NCBI RefSeq assembly: GCF_001953745.1
Contig: NZ_LWLN01000001.1
Coordinates: 558,001 to 622,000 of the forward strand
Direction: 5' to 3'
DNA from: Natrinema saccharevitans
Lineage (GTDB): Archaea > Halobacteriota > Halobacteria > Halobacteriales > Natrialbaceae
DNA: 64,000 nt
Of the stretch, positions 27,158 to 35,839 are shown in pieces. The translations under genes were made by a program, and so were the position numbers. Within the stretch, counting starts at the first letter, position 1; each line of letters opens with the position of its first letter. The notes beneath the pieces were generated by a model. That model saw only the letters and a program-made list of their open reading frames with translations. It had not been told where the DNA came from and did no database searches.

Positions 27158-27354
27158 GGTTGTATTCCCCGTTGGGGGTAAGACGGTGGCGCGCCCCTGT
27201 CAGACGCGGCGTGTCTTACGCCGAAACCGCCCGAAGTCGGGAGGTTTCCCGTCTTGCCGACGGGTGTAAGACAATCCGTCTTACGCGACTAAGTCGATGT
27301 TTGGCACAGATAATAAAACTTTCCCCGAGACTGACTTTCAGTGTCTTACACCAG
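27158..27354 (-). promoter_or_regulatory. cdrS-ftsZ2 control region with five GTAAGAC/GTCTTAC sites
   Basis: Read on the minus strand, TTTTATTATC (about 27310-27320) is the TATA box, placing transcription start near 27290 and a 5' UTR of about 130 bases. GTAAGAC or its complement occurs at 27178-27184, 27213-27219, 27266-27272, 27278-27284 and 27343-27349. The middle pair forms the palindrome GTAAGAC-AATCC-GTCTTAC right at the predicted start site. These are likely operators for CdrL and/or CdrS. A CCCGA-ct-TCGGG hairpin (27231-27242) lies in the leader. Confidence 0.6.
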
Positions 27355-27939
27355 TCAGCGCTGGCGAGTGTCCGCCTCGAGGACGTCCGCCGCCGGCGTC
27401 CGACGACCACAGCCCGGACAGAACGACCAGTCCGAGCGGACCTCGTCGCCACAGTCACAGAACAGTCGCCGGGTGGACTTTTCGCCGCAGTTGGGACAGT
27501 AGACGTGATCGCCCTCGAGCGCCTCTCCGCACTGGCTACAGGCGGTATTCGTCTCCTCGCGCGGCTCCAGTTGCCCGTGATCGGGGCCGTCAGTTACCGG
27601 TTCGCGCGGGCGCTCGTTCTCGAGTCGGACGTCGTCGATCGCCCCGTCTCGAGCGCCGGTCAGCGAGATGGAGATCGTCACGTCCCGCGGCTCGTCGGAC
27701 ACACGCGAGCCCGCGGCCTCGAGTCCTAGCTCTCGCAGTCGGATATCGAGTCGTTCGTCCACGCGTGCGCGGACCAGGTCGTCGATCGCCGTCTCCCCGT
27801 CACGTTCCGACGCCGACTCGCCGTGACCGCCCTCGAGGTACTCCCGGAGCGCCTCGCGCATCGCCTCGCTCTTGGAGACGTCGAGGGCCTCGAGCTGATC
27901 GACGAGATCGTCGTCGGCGCGGAACGTGATCTTGCTCAT
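27355..27939 (-). CDS. cdrL: Ribbon-helix-helix zinc-ribbon regulator CdrL
   Basis: A 194-residue protein with an N-terminal ribbon-helix-helix domain (MSKITFRADDDLVDQLEAL, then SKSEAMREALREYL, to about 36), a variable acidic middle, and C-terminal double zinc ribbon with Cys pairs at 134/137, 148/151, 161/163 and 174/177. In Haloferax, CdrL sits just upstream of cdrS-ftsZ2 and binds that promoter. The order here (cdrL, cdrS, ftsZ2, all minus strand) is the same. The separate promoter at 27290-27320 shows cdrS-ftsZ2 can be transcribed independently of cdrL. Confidence 0.88.
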   Translation of the reverse strand: MSKITFRADDDLVDQLEALDVSKSEAMREALREYLEGGHGESASERDGETAIDDLVRARVDERLDIRLRELGLEAAGSRVSDEPRDVTISISLTGARDGAIDDVRLENERPREPVTDGPDHGQLEPREETNTACSQCGEALEGDHVYCPNCGEKSTRRLFCDCGDEVRSDWSFCPGCGRRTPAADVLEADTRQR

Positions 27940-28030
27940 GATCGAACTACCTCCCCTCTTGCCACGCCTCCCATATCAATCATGCTGCCGTTCACGCCTC
28001 GTGACACGTCGTGATCGCCTCGAATAATAA

Positions 28031-28040
28031 CCCTTATGTG
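28031..28040 (+). promoter_or_regulatory. TATA box of tRNA-Tyr
   Basis: CCCTTATGTG is centred about 30 bases before the mature tRNA 5' end at 28066 and is preceded by an AT-rich stretch (AATAATAA). A short 5' leader is expected before RNase P cleavage. Confidence 0.5.
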
Positions 28041-28065
28041 GGCAAGGGCGGCTACGTTGGAGTGC

Positions 28066-28139
28066 CCGCCCTTAGCTCAGACTGGTAGAGCAGTCGACTG
28101 TAGATCGACTTGTCCCCCGTTCAAATCGGGGAGGGCGGA
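28066..28139 (+). tRNA. tRNA-Tyr (anticodon GTA)
   Basis: A 74-base cloverleaf: acceptor CCGCCCT (28066-28072) pairs AGGGCGG (28132-28138) with discriminator A28139; D arm GCTC...GAGC; anticodon stem GTCGA/TCGAC around loop CTGTAGA with anticodon GTA; T arm CCCCG-TTCAAAT-CGGGG. The C1-G72 pair is the archaeal identity element for TyrRS. No intron and no encoded CCA. A T-rich run (TCTCTTTCCC) follows directly. Confidence 0.97.
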
Positions 28140-28290
28140 CTCTCTTTCCCGTCGAAGTGCAGCAGACACCGAATAGCTTGCCGTCTTGCGATTTTACCCC
28201 TCTCGAGGCGGCCGCAAATTCCGAGTGGAACAAGGATCTTGTTGGGGGTCCGCGCCGTCTGGCGAATCCCATAGCTGAGAGGTGGGTCGC

Positions 28291-28434
28291 GTGAGCCGGT
28301 ACTGTCCGCACTGCGGTGGCCGTATGACAACTGAGTCACGGCCGGCGGCCTCCCCCGTCGCGTTTGTGAGAGTGGCCCACACCATCTGCAGGCGGTGTCT
28401 CGAGGTCGATCAGTCCTTTCCGGAAATCCACTGA
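28291..28434 (+). CDS. Small CPxCG-type zinc-finger protein (possible)
   Basis: A 47-residue reading frame from GTG 28291 to TGA 28434. It contains CPHCGG near the N-terminus and CRRC near the C-terminus, a four-cysteine pattern seen in the many tiny zinc-finger proteins of haloarchaea. Codon third positions are fairly GC-rich. No promoter is close to the start, and the 150 bases before it hold only the tRNA trailer. Real but unassigned is my best guess; function unknown. Confidence 0.45.
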   Translation: MSRYCPHCGGRMTTESRPAASPVAFVRVAHTICRRCLEVDQSFPEIH

Positions 28435-28984
28435 CGGGGAGCCGATCGAATCGCGCCCGTAGTCAGTCAGTTCGGCCGGACCACCGTGACCGCCGCGTTC
28501 GGAGCGCCCCGTTGCGGCCTCGAGCGTCGCCGTCTCGAGGACGTGGTCGGTGCGTCCGAGGAGGACGGTCTCGAATCGGCGATCGGCATCGATACGGAGA
28601 CGATCCTCGTATTGGCGACGGGACCCGGTAGCGGATCGCACTTTCGGTCGGTGCGTACTGTGGTCTCGGCCCTCGAGTCTCGAGCGGTAACCGAGTCGAT
28701 CGTCCCGACTCGAGGATCGCGAGAACGTTCGTCTTCATTGACCTGTACGACACCGTTTCGGCGGCTCCGTCCACGCAATCTCTCCCTACAGGTCGTCGAC
28801 GTCGGTCGACTCGAGTCGGCCCCGGATCCGGAGCCAGCGGCTCGGACAGTTCTCGAGCGCGGACTCCCGTGCGATCTCGCGACCCGCTCGTATCGGCGAA
28901 CGTGCCTGTAACACGTGTCTGACTCGGGTAGACGGGTCGAAACAATGAGCCGGGACGGCGTCGCTGTCGGTGAGATCGCCGAGG
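28435..28984. other. Intergenic region, possible gene remnant
   Basis: No convincing gene. On the minus strand about 28640-28440 a stretch reads with GC-rich third positions (RQYEDRLRIDADRRFETV, then DYGRDSIGSPSVDF) but has no plausible start, stop or partner and runs antisense into the small zinc-finger frame. It may be a decayed gene end. The last bases hold the promoter of the ABC exporter operon. Confidence 0.3.
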
Positions 28985-29746
28985 ATGTCAAACCAGTCAG
29001 TACGCGGTTCGCGATCGTCGGTGAGGGATCGGACGGACGACCGCGAATCGGCGACGGCCGTTCGCCTCGCGGACGTGACACACGAGTACGGGGGAACGGG
29101 GGGACGGCTCCGCTCGGGCGGGGACCGGACGGTGACCGCGCTCCGGGGAGTTACCTTCGACGTGCCCCGGGGGGCGATCGTCGGCCTCGAGGGGCCGAGC
29201 GGAAGCGGGAAGTCGACGATCTTACACGCGGTCGCGGGCCTTCTGGTCCCGACAGAGGGCCGGGTCGAGGTCGCGGGCACCGACCTGACGGTGCTGTCGG
29301 ACGCGGAGCGGACCCGACTGCGGCGTCGCCACATCGGGATCGTCTTCCAGCGATTCTACCTCTTGCCGTCGCTGTCGGCCCGCGCGAACGTCGCCCTGCC
29401 GCTCGTGCAGGCAGGGGTTCCCCGCGCCGATCGCCGGGATCGAGCGGAGTCGCTGCTCGAGGCGGTCGGGCTCGGCGACCGGGCGACGCACCTTCCCGGA
29501 GAACTCAGCGGCGGCGAACGCCAGCGTGTGGCGATCGCGCGGGCGCTGTCGACCGATCCCGACGTGATCGTGGCCGACGAACCGACCGGCGAACTCGATA
29601 CGGCCACCGGCCGGACCGTTCTCGAGCTGTTGACCGACGTCGGGCGCGATCGGGCGGTAATCGTCGCCTCCCACGACGAGGCCACGCTGTCGGTCGCGGA
29701 CCGGATCGTCGCGCTGCGCGACGGACGGGTGGACGATGTCCGGTGA
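28985..29746 (+). CDS. ABC transporter ATP-binding protein (MacB/LolD type)
   Basis: A 253-residue ATPase. Walker A GPSGSGKS is at 70-77, signature LSGGERQ at 174-180, Walker B VIVADEP at 194-200, with TGELD and the H-loop (ASHDEA) after it. The sequence is typical of ATPases that drive FtsX-like permeases of MacB or Lol systems. Its end overlaps the first permease gene by 11 bases; three genes form one operon. The first 25 residues are poorly conserved and the GTG at 28970 is an alternative start. The cargo is unknown. Confidence 0.9.
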   Translation: MSNQSVRGSRSSVRDRTDDRESATAVRLADVTHEYGGTGGRLRSGGDRTVTALRGVTFDVPRGAIVGLEGPSGSGKSTILHAVAGLLVPTEGRVEVAGTDLTVLSDAERTRLRRRHIGIVFQRFYLLPSLSARANVALPLVQAGVPRADRRDRAESLLEAVGLGDRATHLPGELSGGERQRVAIARALSTDPDVIVADEPTGELDTATGRTVLELLTDVGRDRAVIVASHDEATLSVADRIVALRDGRVDDVR

Positions 29747-31013
29747 GGGCGACGACGCGACGCCGGACGGATCGTGCCGCCGGACGCGCTGGCGCGGGCT
29801 CGTCGGCCTGACGGTCACCCGGTGGTGGCAGCGGGCGACCCGGACGACGGGCGGTCGGATCGCGTCGACGATCGCGACCGTCGCGCTGACGGTCGCGTTC
29901 CTGCTCGTCGTGACGGGAGTCGCGCTGGCGCTGGCCGACGGCGGGACGGCGAGCGACGACGACGCGGCCGTGCAGATAACCGCCGAGGACGGCAGTACGC
30001 TCTCTACAGTCGACGGCGTCGAAGGGCCGCGACTCGGAGCGAGCAACGACCGCGCCCGCGAGCTTCGATCGGCGTCGGGCGTCGACCACGCCTCGCCCGT
30101 GCTGGTCGAGACGGTCCGCCTCGAGTCCGACGCGGGCGAGCCCCGGCCCGTTCGAGTGGTCGGCGTCGTCCCCGACGGGGAGTCCAGGACCGTCGCCGGT
30201 CTGCCGACGGCACCCCTCGAGGCGGGCGATCCCCATTACGCCGATGGCTCTTACGACGGTCCCCGAGCGGGCGGGATCGTTCTCTCGCCGACCGCGGCCG
30301 ACCGCCTCGAGGCCTCGGAGGGCGACGAGGTGGCGGTGTCGATGCCCGGCCGGGATCAGGCGAACGCGTCCGGGGCCGTGCCGACAGTGACCGTGGCGGC
30401 CGTCGCCGACGGGGGCGACGGCGGTGCGCCGGTCGCGATCGTCCACCTGAGCGAACTCCAGTCGCTGTCGGGGGCCGACGACGGCCAACTCGCCGATCGG
30501 GTCCTCGTCTGGGGCGAGCCCGCGGCGGCGTCGGCCGCCGGGGACGCCTACCCGGACGCGTCGGTGACGGTGGCCGGAAGCGCGGACCCGGCCGCGCTGT
30601 TCGACGACGGGCTGGCGTTCGCGGCGAGCGCCGTCGCACTACTCGTCGGGCTGACGATCTGTGCCTCCTTCGTCGCGACGACCGCGGGGATGGCCGTCGA
30701 CGAGGACCGACGGACGCTGGCGGTCCTCGAGTCGGTCGGAGTTCCCGTCGGTGGCCGCCTGGCCGTCGTCGCCGTCTCGACGGGACTCACCACGCTCGTC
30801 GGGGCACTCGCGGGCGTCGCGTTCGGCGCGGCGGGAATCGCCGGCGTCAACGCCGTCGCCGGTGCGACCGTCGCGCCGGGCGCGGTCGCGCAGTTTCATC
30901 CCCTGTTCGTTCCCTACGGGATCGCCGTGGCCCTCCTGGCGGGGCTGGTCGCGGTGCCGTACCCGCTCGCCGTGGCCGCGCGAACGTCGGTCCTCGAGGA
31001 GGTGGGGCGATGA
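29736..31013 (+). CDS. FtsX-like ABC permease, subunit 1
   Basis: A 425-residue membrane protein: one N-terminal helix (about 43-67), a large extracellular domain (about 70-290) and three C-terminal helices (about 293-315, 340-370, 393-415). This is the MacB/FtsX layout with one helix, periplasm-like domain, then three helices. The first residues (SGEGDDATPDGS) are acidic and cytoplasmic. It overlaps the ATPase before it (11 bases) and the second permease after it (ATGA), so it forms a heterodimeric exporter or mechanotransmission complex. Confidence 0.85.
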   Translation: MSGEGDDATPDGSCRRTRWRGLVGLTVTRWWQRATRTTGGRIASTIATVALTVAFLLVVTGVALALADGGTASDDDAAVQITAEDGSTLSTVDGVEGPRLGASNDRARELRSASGVDHASPVLVETVRLESDAGEPRPVRVVGVVPDGESRTVAGLPTAPLEAGDPHYADGSYDGPRAGGIVLSPTAADRLEASEGDEVAVSMPGRDQANASGAVPTVTVAAVADGGDGGAPVAIVHLSELQSLSGADDGQLADRVLVWGEPAAASAAGDAYPDASVTVAGSADPAALFDDGLAFAASAVALLVGLTICASFVATTAGMAVDEDRRTLAVLESVGVPVGGRLAVVAVSTGLTTLVGALAGVAFGAAGIAGVNAVAGATVAPGAVAQFHPLFVPYGIAVALLAGLVAVPYPLAVAARTSVLEEVGR

Positions 31014-32242
31014 GCGTTCGCGGGGCCGTCGTCCGGCTACGAGCCGTCGCGGGACTGGCGCTCGCACAACTCCGGCGCGCGCCCGGCCGGACGACGCTGA
31101 CCGTCATCGCGGTCACGCTCGCGGTGCTGTCGGTGACGGTCCTGGCCAGTCTGGGCGTCGGCGTCGTCGACAAAGGGGAGCAGGGGCTTGACAACGCCGG
31201 GCGGGACATCTGGATCTCGCGGGAACCGGTCGATCCGTCGGCGAGCGGGACGGCGAACCCGATCCCGGGGGCACACGCGAGGGCGGCCGAACTCTCGGCC
31301 CGGGAGGACGTCAACGCCGCGTCGCCGATCGCGATGTACGACGTCTACGTCGGGACCGAGCCCTCGAACCTACAGCGCCACCCCGCGGTCGGGGTCCAGG
31401 AGACCCACGGCGGCTTCGACTTCGAGGCCGGCAGCGGGTTCGAGGTCGACCGGGAGACGGCGGCCGCGCCGCCGCCCGACGACCCCCAGCGCGAGGAGAT
31501 CGTGATCGATCCGCGGGTCGCCGACGACCTCGGCGTCTCGGTCGGCGACACGATCCACGTCGGCACCAGCCGGGAGACGGCGGCGACCCACGAGTTCACG
31601 GTGATCGGGATCTCGGGCTACTACTCGCAGTACCTTGGCTCGCCGGCCGTGACGGTCCCGCTCGGTGATCTCCAGGCCGTCGCCGGCACCGAGGGGACCG
31701 ATCGCGCGACGTTCATCACCGCCGACGTGGCGGACGACGCAGACCGAGAGACCGTGGCCGCCGACCTCGACGCCGAGTATCCGGCGTACGACGTTCGGAC
31801 CAGCGACGACCAGATCCGGTCGGTCCTCGAGGAGCGATCGATCGTCCTCGCCAGCGGGATCACGCTGGTCGGGCTGGCCGTCCTCGGCGGGGTGGTCCTG
31901 ACGGCCAACCTGTTCGCGCTGGTCGCCCACCAGCAGCGCGAGCAGCTCGCGGCGCTGCGGGCGATCGGGCTCTCCCGCGGGCTGCTCGCCGGGGTGATCG
32001 GCATGCAAGGGCTGTTGATCGGGCTGTTCGGCGGCCTCCTCGGACTCGCGGCGACGCCGCCGGCCGTGATCGGGCTGAACCGCCTCTCGGCGTCGGTGCT
32101 GGGCTTCGACGAACTGCTCCGGACGCCGCCCGCGGTCTACGCCGGCGGCTTCGCGCTCGCGCTGGCCGTCGGGACGGTTGTCGCGCTGGTCGCCGGCTGG
32201 CGGGCCGGCCGCTACGCCCGCATCGAACACCTCGAGGCCTGA
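31010..32242 (+). CDS. FtsX-like ABC permease, subunit 2
   Basis: A 410-residue membrane protein with an N-terminal helix (about 28-52, VIAVTLAVLSVTVLASLGV), a MacB-type extracellular domain (about 55-280), and a C-terminal FtsX domain with three helices containing QQREQLAALRAIGLSRGLL. It begins at the ATG inside the stop of subunit 1 (ATGA overlap). The pair with the LolD-like ATPase resembles MacB-like exporters. The cargo could be a lipoprotein, peptide or siderophore; the sequence does not say. Confidence 0.88.
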   Translation: MSVRGAVVRLRAVAGLALAQLRRAPGRTTLTVIAVTLAVLSVTVLASLGVGVVDKGEQGLDNAGRDIWISREPVDPSASGTANPIPGAHARAAELSAREDVNAASPIAMYDVYVGTEPSNLQRHPAVGVQETHGGFDFEAGSGFEVDRETAAAPPPDDPQREEIVIDPRVADDLGVSVGDTIHVGTSRETAATHEFTVIGISGYYSQYLGSPAVTVPLGDLQAVAGTEGTDRATFITADVADDADRETVAADLDAEYPAYDVRTSDDQIRSVLEERSIVLASGITLVGLAVLGGVVLTANLFALVAHQQREQLAALRAIGLSRGLLAGVIGMQGLLIGLFGGLLGLAATPPAVIGLNRLSASVLGFDELLRTPPAVYAGGFALALAVGTVVALVAGWRAGRYARIEHLEA

Positions 32243-32347
32243 GCACCGACTCGAGTGCTTGAGATCCCGATCGACACCCCACGGCGACGACCTCCGCCGG
32301 CGTATCCACGCGGAAGCCACTTGCAGCCCGGGGCCGTACGGATCGCG

Positions 32348-32851
32348 ATGCGAGTTCGAACACCCGATCGCGAGCGACAGCGGACGGCCGGCGCGGGACC
32401 GACGACCGCGTCACGCCTGCGAGGGCTCGCCCGACATCTCCTGACCGCAATCGGCCTGCTCACCGTTACGTACGCCGTGTTGCGACTGCTCGGGCCGCGA
32501 GACGACGTTCCCATCCAATCGGTCGACGAGGCACGGGACGAAATGAACGAGATACTCCCCGAGGGGGTCACGGACCGCGCCGCCGACGCCGTCCCCGACG
32601 ACTCGTCGATCGACTCGATACGGAACCGCCTCGAGGCCGGCGACGACGACATCACGCGGACGACGATCGACGGGCCCTGGAGCGAGGCCTCTGAATTCGA
32701 CCCCGGCGTCGCGCCGTCCGACGGAGAACGGGGCGGCGACGAGGCCGACGTGACCGGACTCGAGGAGGGTGGCGAAGCCGAGTCCGACGACCTCGAGACG
32801 GACGCGAGCGGCGACGCCTCCGACGAGGCGGTCGACGAGTCCGAAGAGTGA
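32348..32851 (+). CDS. Single-helix acidic membrane protein, unknown
   Basis: A 167-residue haloarchaeal protein. A basic N-terminus with one membrane helix (HLLTAIGLLTVTYAVLRLL, about 36-54) is followed by an acidic tail rich in Asp, Glu and Ser. The ATG at 32348 is preferred because the frame before it has weak coding bias. It sits between the MacB-like operon and the Lhr helicase gene without overlap. I do not recognise the family and suggest no function. Confidence 0.65.
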   Translation: MRVRTPDRERQRTAGAGPTTASRLRGLARHLLTAIGLLTVTYAVLRLLGPRDDVPIQSVDEARDEMNEILPEGVTDRAADAVPDDSSIDSIRNRLEAGDDDITRTTIDGPWSEASEFDPGVAPSDGERGGDEADVTGLEEGGEAESDDLETDASGDASDEAVDESEE

Positions 32852-32890
32852 GCCGGTCCGCGAACCGATCGAAGTCCACCGGAAACGTGG

Positions 32891-32900
32891 TGCTTATCCG
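32891..32900 (+). promoter_or_regulatory. TATA box of lhr
   Basis: TGCTTATCCG is centred about 28 bases before the ATG at 32924, so the helicase transcript is leaderless and the start is well supported. Confidence 0.6.
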
Positions 32901-32923
32901 CCGGTCATCCCTACCGTATTCCG

Positions 32924-35764
32924 ATGACTGACGGGGACGTCGCGGCGTTTACGCACCTCGGAGCGACGGTCCGCGGGGCGCTCTCCGAACGGGGTTTTTC
33001 GCGGCCGACGGCACCGCAGCGACTGGCGATCCCGCCGCTCGCCGCCGGCGAGAACACGCTGGTGATCGCGCCCACCGGGAGCGGCAAGACCGAGACGGCG
33101 ATGCTGCCCGTCTTCGATCACCTGGTCACCGGAGACGGTCCCCCGGAAGGGTTCGGCGCGCTCTACATCACCCCGCTGCGGGCGCTCAATCGCGACATGC
33201 GCGAGCGCCTCGAGTGGTGGGGCGAGTACCTGGACCTCGCGGTCGACGTCCGCCACGGCGACACCACCGACTACCAGCGGAGCAAGCAGGCCGAGGACCC
33301 CCCGGACGTGCTGATCACGACGCCGGAGACGGTCCAGGCGATGCTCACCGGCAAGCGCCTGCGCGAGGCGCTTTCCGACGTCTCCCACGTCGTGATCGAC
33401 GAGGTCCACGAACTCGCCGCCTCCAAGCGGGGCGCGCAGTTGGCGATCGGCCTCGAGCGACTGCGCGACCTCGCCGGCCCCGTCCAGCGGGTCGGGCTCT
33501 CGGCGACGGTCGGCGACCCCGGCGAAGTGGGGCAGTTCCTGACGGGGGGCCGACCCTGCGAGATCCGGGAGATCGACGTGGGGAGCAACGTCGACGTGAC
33601 GGTCCGCGAACCCGTGATCACCGAGGAAGACGAGCGGCTGGCCGGCGAACTGATGACCGAAGCCGATACCGCCAGCCACGTCCGGCTGATCCGCGATCTG
33701 GTCGCCGACCACGAGTCGACGCTGATCTTCGTCAATACGCGCCAGACCGCCGAGGCGCTTGGCTCGCGGTTCAAGGAACTCGACCTGCAGATCGGGGTCC
33801 ACCACGGCTCGCTCTCGAAGGAGGCCCGGATCGACGTCGAGGACCGGTTCAAAGCCGGCGAGATCGGCGGGCTGCTCTGTACGTCGTCGATGGAACTCGG
33901 CATCGACGTCGGACAGGTCGACCACGTGATCCAGTACAAGAGTCCCAGACAGGTCACCCGACTGCTCCAGCGGATCGGCCGGGCGGGGCATCGACAGGAC
34001 GAGGTCTCGAGCGGGACGATCGTCACGACGCGGCCCGACGACACCTTCGAAGCGCTGTCGATCGCCCGCCGGGCCCGCGACGGCGAGGTCGAACCGGCGG
34101 CGATCCACGAGGGGAGTCTCGACGTGGTCGCCAACCAGTTGCCGGCGATCGTCCAGAGCCGCGGCGACACGTCCCTCGACGAGGCGATCGAGACGATCAC
34201 TCGCTCCTATCCGTTCCGAAACGTGCCCGAGGCGACGATCCGCGAGATCGTGGGGGAACTGGACCGCAACCGAATTCTCTGGTTCGACGAGGGCGAGGAC
34301 CGCATCGAGACCACCGGCGGCACCTGGCAGTACGTCTACGCGAATCTCTCGATGATCCCCGACGAGGAGACCTACGAGGTCCACGACATCGCCTCGGGGG
34401 GCCGGATCGGGACCCTGGACGAACGGTTCGTCGTCAACTTCGCCCAGCCCGGCGAGGTGTTCATCCAACGGGGCGAGATGTGGCGGATCGCCGAGATCGA
34501 CGACGAGGAGGGCCTCGTCAAGGTCAGCCCGATCGAAGATCCCGCCGGCGAAGTCCCCTCCTGGATCGGCCAGGAGATCCCCGTCCCCGCCGCAGTCGCG
34601 GAGGAAGTCGGCGAGATCCGCGCCGTCGCCGAACCCCAGTTCGCGGCCGGGGCCGACGCCGCGGCGGTCGGCCGGGAACTCGCCGGCCGGTATCCGGCCG
34701 ACGAGTACACGCTGACCGAGGCCTGCACCCAACTCGAGGCCCAGGTCGACGGCGACGCGCCGATGCCGACCGCCGACCGGCTGGTCCTCGAGCGGCAGGG
34801 ACGAACGATCGTCCTCAACGCGCCGTTCGGCCACACGGTCAACGAGACGCTCGGCCGGGTGCTGTCGGCGCTGTTGGGTCAGCGGGCCGGCTCCTCGGTC
34901 GGCCTCGAGACCGATCCCTACCGGATCGAACTCGAGGTGCCGAACTCGATCGCGACCAGCGAGGTACTCGAGGTCATAGAGGAGACCGACCCCGACCACG
35001 TCGAGGCGATCGTCGAACTCGGTCTGAAAAACTCCGACGCCCTGGCGTTCCGGCTGGCGCAGGTCTCGGCGAAGTTCGGCGCGTTAAAACGCTGGCAGGG
35101 GCAGGGCTCGGGCCGGCTCTCGAACGATCGCCTGCTGGCGGCGCTCGAGGACACGCCGATGTACGAGGAGGCGGTCCGCGAGGTGTTCCACGAGGACCTC
35201 GATATCGAACGCGCGAGTGCGATCCTCGAGCGGCTCCAGTCGGGCGACCTCGAGCTGGTGACCCATCGCGGTCGCACGCCGGTCGGGCAGGGCGGCCGAT
35301 CGTCGGGCGGCAAGGAGCTGCTCGCGCCCGAAAACGCCGACGCGAGCGTCATCGAGACGGTTCGGGAGCGACTGCAGAACGACCGGGTCATCCTGCTGTG
35401 TACCCACTGCAAGGAGTGGAAAGTGAAGACGAAAGTCAAGCGGGTGGCCGACCGGCCCGAGTGCCCGGAGTGCGGTTCGACCCGGATCGCCTCGCTGAAC
35501 CCGTGGGCCGACGAGGTCGTCCGGGCGGTCCGAGCCCAGGAAAAGGACGAGGAACAGCAACGAGTGACCGAGCGCGCATTCCGGGCCGCGAGCCTCGTTC
35601 AGAGCCACGGCAAGCGGGCCGTGATCGCGATGGCCGCCCGCGGGGTCGGCCCGCACAACGCCGCCCAAATAATCAACAAACTCCGCGAGGACGAGGCCGA
35701 GTTCTACCGCGACATCCTGTCGAAAGAACGGGAGTACGCCCGGACCCAGTCGTTCTGGGACTGA
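32924..35764 (+). CDS. lhr: Lhr-family DEAD/DEAH-box helicase
   Basis: A 946-residue SF2 helicase. Walker A APTGSGKTET (50-58, K55), the DEVH box (VVIDEVHELA), SAT motif (LSATVG), and motifs IV-VI (TLIFVNTRQTAE, ELGIDVGQVDHVI, RIGRAGHR) are present. A winged-helix and Lhr-core region follows, and the C-terminus has a zinc ribbon CTHCKEW...CPECG. Archaeal Lhr proteins unwind DNA and DNA:RNA hybrids in repair. The protein is longer than Lhr core enzymes because of the zinc-ribbon and tail. Confidence 0.93.
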   Translation: MTDGDVAAFTHLGATVRGALSERGFSRPTAPQRLAIPPLAAGENTLVIAPTGSGKTETAMLPVFDHLVTGDGPPEGFGALYITPLRALNRDMRERLEWWGEYLDLAVDVRHGDTTDYQRSKQAEDPPDVLITTPETVQAMLTGKRLREALSDVSHVVIDEVHELAASKRGAQLAIGLERLRDLAGPVQRVGLSATVGDPGEVGQFLTGGRPCEIREIDVGSNVDVTVREPVITEEDERLAGELMTEADTASHVRLIRDLVADHESTLIFVNTRQTAEALGSRFKELDLQIGVHHGSLSKEARIDVEDRFKAGEIGGLLCTSSMELGIDVGQVDHVIQYKSPRQVTRLLQRIGRAGHRQDEVSSGTIVTTRPDDTFEALSIARRARDGEVEPAAIHEGSLDVVANQLPAIVQSRGDTSLDEAIETITRSYPFRNVPEATIREIVGELDRNRILWFDEGEDRIETTGGTWQYVYANLSMIPDEETYEVHDIASGGRIGTLDERFVVNFAQPGEVFIQRGEMWRIAEIDDEEGLVKVSPIEDPAGEVPSWIGQEIPVPAAVAEEVGEIRAVAEPQFAAGADAAAVGRELAGRYPADEYTLTEACTQLEAQVDGDAPMPTADRLVLERQGRTIVLNAPFGHTVNETLGRVLSALLGQRAGSSVGLETDPYRIELEVPNSIATSEVLEVIEETDPDHVEAIVELGLKNSDALAFRLAQVSAKFGALKRWQGQGSGRLSNDRLLAALEDTPMYEEAVREVFHEDLDIERASAILERLQSGDLELVTHRGRTPVGQGGRSSGGKELLAPENADASVIETVRERLQNDRVILLCTHCKEWKVKTKVKRVADRPECPECGSTRIASLNPWADEVVRAVRAQEKDEEQQRVTERAFRAASLVQSHGKRAVIAMAARGVGPHNAAQIINKLREDEAEFYRDILSKEREYARTQSFWD

Positions 35765-35839
35765 AAGCCCCTCGTCTACACCCGCTGCCCGACTCGTCCC
35801 ATCCGTAACGGCCATACGGTTCGGTCGCTCACTTCCCCT

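Noticed and set aside
28336-28641. Minus-strand frame of about 100 codons near the tRNA
   Set aside because: Some coding-like bias but no start, promoter, motif or neighbour; kept only as a possible remnant.
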